Assembly (NCBI GenBank): GCA_030602105.1 | Contig: JAUWAK010000030.1 | Location: forward strand, 1-10,958 | Direction: 5' to 3' | Source of the DNA: Candidatus Aerophobota bacterium | Lineage (GTDB): Bacteria > Aerophobota > Aerophobia > Aerophobales > AE-B3A | DNA: 10,958 nt | Notes under the pieces: model-generated | Seen by the model: the letters and a program-made list of their open reading frames with translations, nothing else | Database searches by the model: none | What the model was told of the DNA's origin: nothing | Shown here: in pieces, positions 7,088 through 10,958 of the stretch | Position numbering within the stretch: the first letter of the stretch is position 1 | How the letters are laid out: each line of letters starts with the position of its first letter | Made by a program: the position numbers and the translations under genes

Positions 7088-7684
7088 TTAGCCAAGTAAC
7101 CTCTTGGCCACCTCAATTTCTAGCTCCTCCTCTAGAAGAAGGAAAAGGCTGGACAAGGTGTAGTTAAGATGCACCCCCTCCTTTTTCAGTATGAAACCCC
7201 TTTCTCCTTCTCTCAGGCCCGCAGTCACTCTTATCTTTTTCCATGTTCCCTTTTTTTCTAGACTCTTTTCTAATTCCTTCAGAAAATCTCCCTTCATCCA
7301 CGCTTCATCCCTGCGAGAGACAACAATTTCCTCATCCCCTGAGTCTATGCTGGAGACGAGAAGCCGTTTCATCAATGCCATATATTCTTGCTTACCAAGA
7401 CCCCTAAGCTCTTCCTCAGCTTGCTTGAAGGACTCGGCCAGGATTTTTCTTTTTGAGGCCAGGAGTTTCTTTTTTTCTTCTACTCTCACACTGATTACTC
7501 GCTCCCTTTTCAGAAGCTCAGCCTCCTTCTCTAATTTCCTCGTGATCTCTTTTCTGGTCCTCAGAGCCTCTTCTTGTGCTTTCTTCAGAATTGTCTTTCT
7601 CTCTTCCTGACCCTCCTTCCTCATTTTTTCCGCATCTTCATTAGCTTTCTTCTCTATCTCTTTTACGATCTCTTCCAGACCCAT
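7088..7684 (-). CDS. atpE: V/A-type ATP synthase subunit E
   Basis: A 198-residue protein of the usual length for prokaryotic V/A-ATPase subunit E, part of the peripheral stalk that joins the catalytic head to the membrane part. Residues about 1-95 are almost continuous charged helix (Lys/Glu/Arg-rich, coiled coil). The C-terminal globular part has the family ending: Gly-Phe-Ile-Leu near 163-166, a short strand with Asn-Tyr-Thr, then Glu-Glu-Glu-Leu-Glu-Ile-Glu-Val-Ala-Lys. The ATG has a strong GGAGGAAG site 4 nt upstream and lies 39 nt after subunit K. The next gene should be C, F or A in a normal ntp/atp cluster, but manC follows instead. Symbol usage differs between databases (atpE or ntpE). 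Confidence 0.88.
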   Translation of the reverse strand: MGLEEIVKEIEKKANEDAEKMRKEGQEERKTILKKAQEEALRTRKEITRKLEKEAELLKRERVISVRVEEKKKLLASKRKILAESFKQAEEELRGLGKQEYMALMKRLLVSSIDSGDEEIVVSRRDEAWMKGDFLKELEKSLEKKGTWKKIRVTAGLREGERGFILKKEGVHLNYTLSSLFLLLEEELEIEVAKRLLG

Positions 7685-7723
7685 ATTACTTCCTCCGAAA
7701 TCCTCGTTCTCACCAGGCTGCAG

Positions 7724-8197
7724 CTAGATTTGTACCCCATTAATTAGAAAAATGGTTATCAGAAGTCCCAACACGGCATAAAATTCTACAAATACGGCCA
7801 GGACCATAGCTTTCATGGACTCAGCTGGCCTCTTGACGGTAAGCCCTACCCCCGCCGCACAAACCTTTCCCTGGTGAATGGCGGAAATCAAACCTGTTAT
7901 AGCAATAGGAAGGCCCGCGGCAAATAGGCTCCATCCCTGGGTCACACTCAAGGCAACCACAGCTCCTCCCAATATGTTTATCTTCATCATCAAAAGAAAG
8001 GCTGCAATGAAGCCGTATATTCCCTGAGTACCGGGCAGGGCAGTGAGAATGAGAAATCTTCCAAAATTCTCCGGATTCTCAGTCATTGCCCCTGCACTGG
8101 CCTGGGCGGCGTAGCCAATGCCAATCGCTGAACCTGCTCCAGCCAGTCCTACAGCTAGTCCTGCTCCCACTAAAGCCATAGGTATACCACTCACCAT
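7724..8197 (-). CDS. atpK: V/A-type ATP synthase subunit K (proteolipid ring), probably Na+-binding
   Basis: A 157-residue proteolipid with four hydrophobic helices (about 7-30, 46-72, 78-104 and 128-153), that is, two hairpins, as in the 16-kDa NtpK of Enterococcus hirae. It forms the rotating membrane ring of the ATPase. The ion carboxylate is Glu138 in Val-Glu-Phe-Tyr. The residues that coordinate Na+ in E. hirae (Leu61, Thr64, Gln65, Gln110, Glu139) have counterparts here: Leu54, Thr57 and Gln58 in LPGTQGIYGF, Gln109 in HQGKV, and Glu138. The first hairpin has no carboxylate at the ion site, so each protomer has one site. The gene has a very strong ribosome-binding site (AAGGAGGAAG, 2 nt before ATG). 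Subunit I, which normally precedes K, is absent; uvrB lies upstream. Confidence 0.92.
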   Translation of the reverse strand: MVSGIPMALVGAGLAVGLAGAGSAIGIGYAAQASAGAMTENPENFGRFLILTALPGTQGIYGFIAAFLLMMKINILGGAVVALSVTQGWSLFAAGLPIAITGLISAIHQGKVCAAGVGLTVKRPAESMKAMVLAVFVEFYAVLGLLITIFLINGVQI

Positions 8198-8318
8198 GTC
8201 TTCCTCCTTTTTGATTTCAATTTGACAGAATGTTCAGAGGCTTCCCCTAGCATCATAGTGTCTGAGTTTCTACGATGCAGATATTTCGGGTTTCGGATCA
8301 AGTACTTTTCCCCCGTTT
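8198..8318. other. Intergenic gap between uvrB and the ATPase K gene
   Basis: This 121-bp stretch holds no supported gene. On the minus strand it contains the K ribosome-binding site and a possible -10 box TATGAT, but no good -35 sequence at 16-18 bp from it. No hairpin with a T-tract marks the end of uvrB. Read-through from the uvrB promoter, or a weak internal promoter, would both be compatible with this. Confidence 0.5.
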
Positions 8319-10334
8319 TCAACCACCAGAATCTGAAGAGTTCTGATGGCTCCAGACTTTGTTCAGCTCCCGTATTCTATCCCGCAGCTGGGCTGCTTTT
8401 TCGAACTCCAGATTCTCCGCCGCTTTCGTCATTTCCCTCTTCATGGCCCTCACCAGGTGGGGAATTTCTGATGGGGCAGTGTATCCCGCGGTCCTCTCCC
8501 TTACCATAGCGCCTTCATATTCCTCCATCTCCATGGCACGGGTTTGAATATCAGCCAGAATGGCCTTATGGATAGTTTGAGGAGTAATATTATGCTCTCT
8601 GTTATATTCCAGTTGAATCTTTCGTCTTCTCCGTGTTTCCTCAAGAGCTCGCCTCATAGAAGAAGTGACCTCATCAGCATAGAGAATCACCTCGCCCTCA
8701 ACATTACGGGCAGCTCTGCCCGCGGTCTGAATTAGGGCCGTTTCTGATCTGAGGAACCCTTCCTTATCCGCATCCAGAACAGCCACTAAAGAAACCTCTG
8801 GCAGATCTAACCCCTCCCGCAAAAGGTTGATCCCTACCAAAACGTCGAACTCCCCCAACCTCAGCTCCCTTAAGATTTTTGATCTCTCAATTGTTTGGAT
8901 TTCGGAATGCAGATACCTGATCCTTACCCCCAGGCTTTCCAGGTACTCAGTGAGATCTTCAGCCATCCTCTTGGTCAAAGTCGTCACCAAAACCCTTTGA
9001 TGCTTTTGCACCCTGGCCTGAATCTGTCCCAAAAGATCATCTACGGGTTGAGCAGCCGGCTTTATTGTCATCTTGGGATCTACTAGACCAGTAGGGCGGA
9101 TAAGCTGCTCAACAATCTGTGAGCTTGTCCTCAATTCATAAGCGGACGGAGTAGCAGAAACATAAGTGACCTGATTGGTCAGAGACTCGAACTCTGAGAA
9201 TTTCAAGGGGCGATTATCATAAGCGGATGGCAGTCGGAATCCATATTTGACCAGATTATCCTTCCGCGCCTTGTCACCTCCGTACATGGCATGGAGCTGA
9301 GGAATAGTCTGATGTGACTCATCGATGAAGAGAAGGTAGTCTTTGGGGAAATAATCGATCAGACAGGCAGGCCGCTCTCCCGGGGCCCTTCCGGAAAAAT
9401 AGCGGGAGTAGTTCTCTATACCTGTACAATATCCCACTTCCCTTATCATCTCCAGATCATAATTAGTTCTTGCCTCCAGCCTCTGAGCCTCCAGGAGCTT
9501 CCCCTGGGAGCGCAGCTCCTTTAGCCTTGTCTTGAGTTCTTTCTCAATAGACTGGAGAGCATAGTCCATTCTATCCGGCGGAACAAGATAGTGGGTAGCC
9601 GGGTAGATGTAGACCTCTGGAACCTCACGCCTCACGTCTCTGGTGAGAGGATCGAAAAGACAGATTCTTTCTATCTCATCTCCCCACAGCTCCATGCGAA
9701 CCGCCTCCTCTTCATAGGCAGGGAATAGTTCTATGATATCTCCTTTCACTCTGAACTTGCCCCGGGAGAAGTCCATATCGTTTCGTTCATACCTCATCTC
9801 CACCAGTTTTTTGACAATGGAGCTTCGAGGTATCCCCTCACCCACCTTCACCCTCAGGAGCATTTCCTTATAATCCTCAGGAGACCCCAGTCCGTAGATG
9901 CAGGAGACGCTGGCAACGATGATGGTGTCGCGACGCTCCAGCAAAGAGCGAGTGGCTGAATGACGCATCCTGTCAATCTTATCATTGATGGAGGCATCTT
10001 TTTCAATGTAAGTATCGGTCTGGGGAACATAGGCCTCGGGCTGGTAATAGTCATAGTAAGAGACAAAATACTCCACCCTGTCGTTGGGGAATAAGGAGGC
10101 GAATTCGCTGAATAGTTGAGCAGCCAAAGTCTTATTATGGGAGATGACCAAAGCAGGCTTTCCTATCCTTTCAATCACATTAGCCATGGTAAAGGTTTTG
10201 CCGGAGCCGGTCACTCCTACTAGTGTCTGCCTCTCGAGACCCCTCCTTATCCCTTCGGTGAGCTTTTCAATAGCTTGAGGTTGATCTCCCTGCGGATGGA
10301 ACCCGCTAACCAGGTCAAATTTGGCCTCTTGCAT
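8319..10334 (-). CDS. uvrB: Excinuclease ABC subunit B
   Basis: A full-length UvrB of 671 residues (family about 660-680), the damage-verifying helicase-like subunit of nucleotide excision repair. UvrA loads it and UvrC then cuts. Walker A is GVTGSGKT at 40-47. The beta-hairpin that inserts between DNA strands is the Tyr-rich region 92-116 (YYDYYQPEAYVPQ). Walker B is FIDESH at 336-341, helicase motif VI is QTAGRAARN at 536-544, and the C-terminal UVR motif that contacts UvrC is at about 625-657 (LEFEKAAQLRD). The ATG has AGGGAGAG about 5 nt upstream and is served by a consensus promoter roughly 50 nt before it. uvrA and uvrC are not in the window. I saw no SOS box of E. coli or Firmicutes type upstream. 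Confidence 0.98.
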   Translation of the reverse strand: MQEAKFDLVSGFHPQGDQPQAIEKLTEGIRRGLERQTLVGVTGSGKTFTMANVIERIGKPALVISHNKTLAAQLFSEFASLFPNDRVEYFVSYYDYYQPEAYVPQTDTYIEKDASINDKIDRMRHSATRSLLERRDTIIVASVSCIYGLGSPEDYKEMLLRVKVGEGIPRSSIVKKLVEMRYERNDMDFSRGKFRVKGDIIELFPAYEEEAVRMELWGDEIERICLFDPLTRDVRREVPEVYIYPATHYLVPPDRMDYALQSIEKELKTRLKELRSQGKLLEAQRLEARTNYDLEMIREVGYCTGIENYSRYFSGRAPGERPACLIDYFPKDYLLFIDESHQTIPQLHAMYGGDKARKDNLVKYGFRLPSAYDNRPLKFSEFESLTNQVTYVSATPSAYELRTSSQIVEQLIRPTGLVDPKMTIKPAAQPVDDLLGQIQARVQKHQRVLVTTLTKRMAEDLTEYLESLGVRIRYLHSEIQTIERSKILRELRLGEFDVLVGINLLREGLDLPEVSLVAVLDADKEGFLRSETALIQTAGRAARNVEGEVILYADEVTSSMRRALEETRRRRKIQLEYNREHNITPQTIHKAILADIQTRAMEMEEYEGAMVRERTAGYTAPSEIPHLVRAMKREMTKAAENLEFEKAAQLRDRIRELNKVWSHQNSSDSGG

Positions 10335-10391
10335 GAAAACTCTCCCTCTTCAGCCCTATCTGTGTTCACTTTTCGACCGCGATTTGGCTCA

Positions 10392-10419
10392 ATTATAAAG
10401 TATGCCTTGATTCTGTCAA
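10392..10419 (-). promoter_or_regulatory. Consensus sigma-70/sigma-A promoter of uvrB
   Basis: On the minus strand a perfect TTGACA (10419-10414) is followed by a 16-bp spacer and a perfect TATAAT (10397-10392). Both hexamers match the vegetative consensus at every base. Transcription would start near 10385, leaving a leader of about 50 nt before the uvrB ATG, with the ribosome-binding site inside it. Nothing in the leader looks like a riboswitch. This is the only strong promoter I can see in the window and may also feed the genes after uvrB. Confidence 0.8.
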
Positions 10420-10494
10420 TCTATCCCTAGCTCGACGTTTCCTGGAATTTTGAAAAAGGCGGGGGATGTAACGGTCTAGGCGAACCAATGAAAC

Positions 10495-10546
10495 AAAAAA
10501 ACCTGAGGGATGAGTCTATGCAGGTAGAAGAGCGCTCAACCTCTTC
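10495..10546 (-). terminator. Possible Rho-independent terminator after the TonB-family gene
   Basis: Just after the stop codon at 10551 the minus strand has a 6-bp hairpin GAAGAG/CTCTTC with an 8-nt loop (10546-10527). Next comes a weaker 5-bp stem ACCTG/CAGGT with a 15-nt loop (10525-10501), ending directly in a run of seven T (10501-10495). The T-tract and position fit a terminator between the TonB gene and the uvrB promoter, but both stems are short and the second loop is large. Confidence 0.4.
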
Positions 10547-10550
10547 ACTC

Positions 10551-10958
10551 TTAAAATTCGAAGATAAAGGGGATGATTCCCCACTGTTTTTCCTTTTCCT
10601 CGATCCTCTCGAATCTCCACTCCCTGAGGGCTTGAGATGCCAAGTTGTCAAACTCTAACCGTCCGGATGTTTTATCCACTTCTACTTCGCTTACCTCCCC
10701 ACTGGGCAGGACCCAAAACTTCAGGTCCACTCGACCCTCTATCCCAGAAGCTTCTGCCCAGGCCGGATACTCAGGTTCGGTGCGTCTCTCGATTCTTCTT
10801 CCCCCCGCAGGTCCAGTGATCCTTCCAGCTGAAACTCCTTCTCCTCCCTCACCTCCTTCCCCCTCATAGCCCAAATCTCCCTCAAGATGGAAGGCAGCTT
10901 TAGGAGCCACCCCCTCTCCACCGGGACCGGGAAGAACCTGTTTTTCTTTGGAGACCCC
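10551..10958 (-). CDS. TonB family protein, C-terminal part (N-terminus beyond window)
   Basis: The frame is open from the stop at 10551 to the right edge, with 135 residues visible; the N-terminal membrane anchor would lie outside. The GTG at 10910 is not a convincing start because the reading frame continues upstream as a Gly/Pro-rich linker (Val-Leu-Pro-Gly-Pro-Gly-Gly). A flexible Gly/Glu-rich stretch follows. The last 75 or so residues match the TonB C-terminal domain: Pro-Glu-Tyr-Pro, then Ala-x-Gly-Ile-Glu-Gly-Arg-Val, Val-Leu-Pro-Ser-Gly-Glu-Val, Thr-Ser-Gly, Asp-Asn-Leu-Ala and Trp-Arg-Phe. TonB C-terminal domains pass proton-motive energy from the inner membrane to outer-membrane receptors, so the protein implies a diderm envelope. 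The domain is also used in other periplasmic proteins, and no ExbB/ExbD is visible. Confidence 0.85.
   Translation of the reverse strand, partial: GVSKEKQVLPGPGGEGVAPKAAFHLEGDLGYEGEGGEGGEGVSAGRITGPAGGRRIERRTEPEYPAWAEASGIEGRVDLKFWVLPSGEVSEVEVDKTSGRLEFDNLASQALREWRFERIEEKEKQWGIIPFIFEF

Noticed and set aside
7191..7610. Plus-strand open frame of 139 codons opposite ATPase subunit E
   Set aside because: Ser/Phe/Leu-rich product that mirrors the Glu/Lys/Arg codons of the coiled coil on the other strand.
8198..8318. Small gene or subunit I remnant between uvrB and the K gene
   Set aside because: The gap is too short for subunit I and shows no frame with a start, ribosome-binding site and recognisable residues.
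10335..10391. Possible SOS operator or riboswitch in the uvrB leader
   Set aside because: No CTG-N10-CAG or CGAAC-N4-GTTCG-like palindrome was found, and the roughly 50-nt leader is too short and unstructured for a known riboswitch.
10427..10651. Minus-strand 74-codon frame overlapping the end of the TonB-family gene
   Set aside because: Frame-shifted within the TonB domain and running through the putative terminator; no domain or ribosome-binding site supports it.

Overview
All recognisable genes in this window lie on the minus strand and read from right to left. The content points to an uncultured-type diderm bacterium. It has a TonB-family protein, which implies an outer membrane, and a V/A-type ATPase proteolipid with a sodium-site signature. 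It also has the order pepP-efp-accB-accC-asp23-amaP, best known from Firmicutes and some candidate phyla. The coding strand is clearly purine-rich and the proteins are rich in Glu, Lys and Arg. I cannot name a phylum from sequence alone; bacterial candidate lineages and diderm Firmicutes relatives are both possible.

Layout in transcription order. The right edge (10958-10551) holds the C-terminal part of a TonB-family protein. It is followed by hairpins and a T-tract that could be a terminator. A textbook vegetative promoter (TTGACA, 16 bp, TATAAT; 10419-10392) then drives uvrB. After a 121-bp gap come V/A-type ATPase subunits K and E, without the other subunits of that enzyme. Next is manC (GDP-mannose synthesis), and then a tight run: an Xaa-Pro-type aminopeptidase, efp, accB, accC, an Asp23/Gls24 protein and its membrane partner AmaP. 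Last is a secreted zinc metallopeptidase of the peptidase-MA type with a TolB-like beta-propeller, cut by the left edge.

From manC leftwards the genes overlap by 4 bp, abut, or are separated by 4 to 58 bp, so they probably form one transcription unit with translational coupling. Functionally it mixes housekeeping (translation of polyproline stretches, the first step of fatty-acid synthesis, proline-peptide turnover) with cell-envelope functions (Asp23/AmaP, exported peptidase, nucleotide sugar). Nothing in the window looks like a mobile element, phage, CRISPR array or defence island. I found no convincing new system. The points most worth a second look are the unusual EF-P tip loop, the orphaned ATPase K-E pair, and the link of AmaP to a secreted metallopeptidase-propeller protein.
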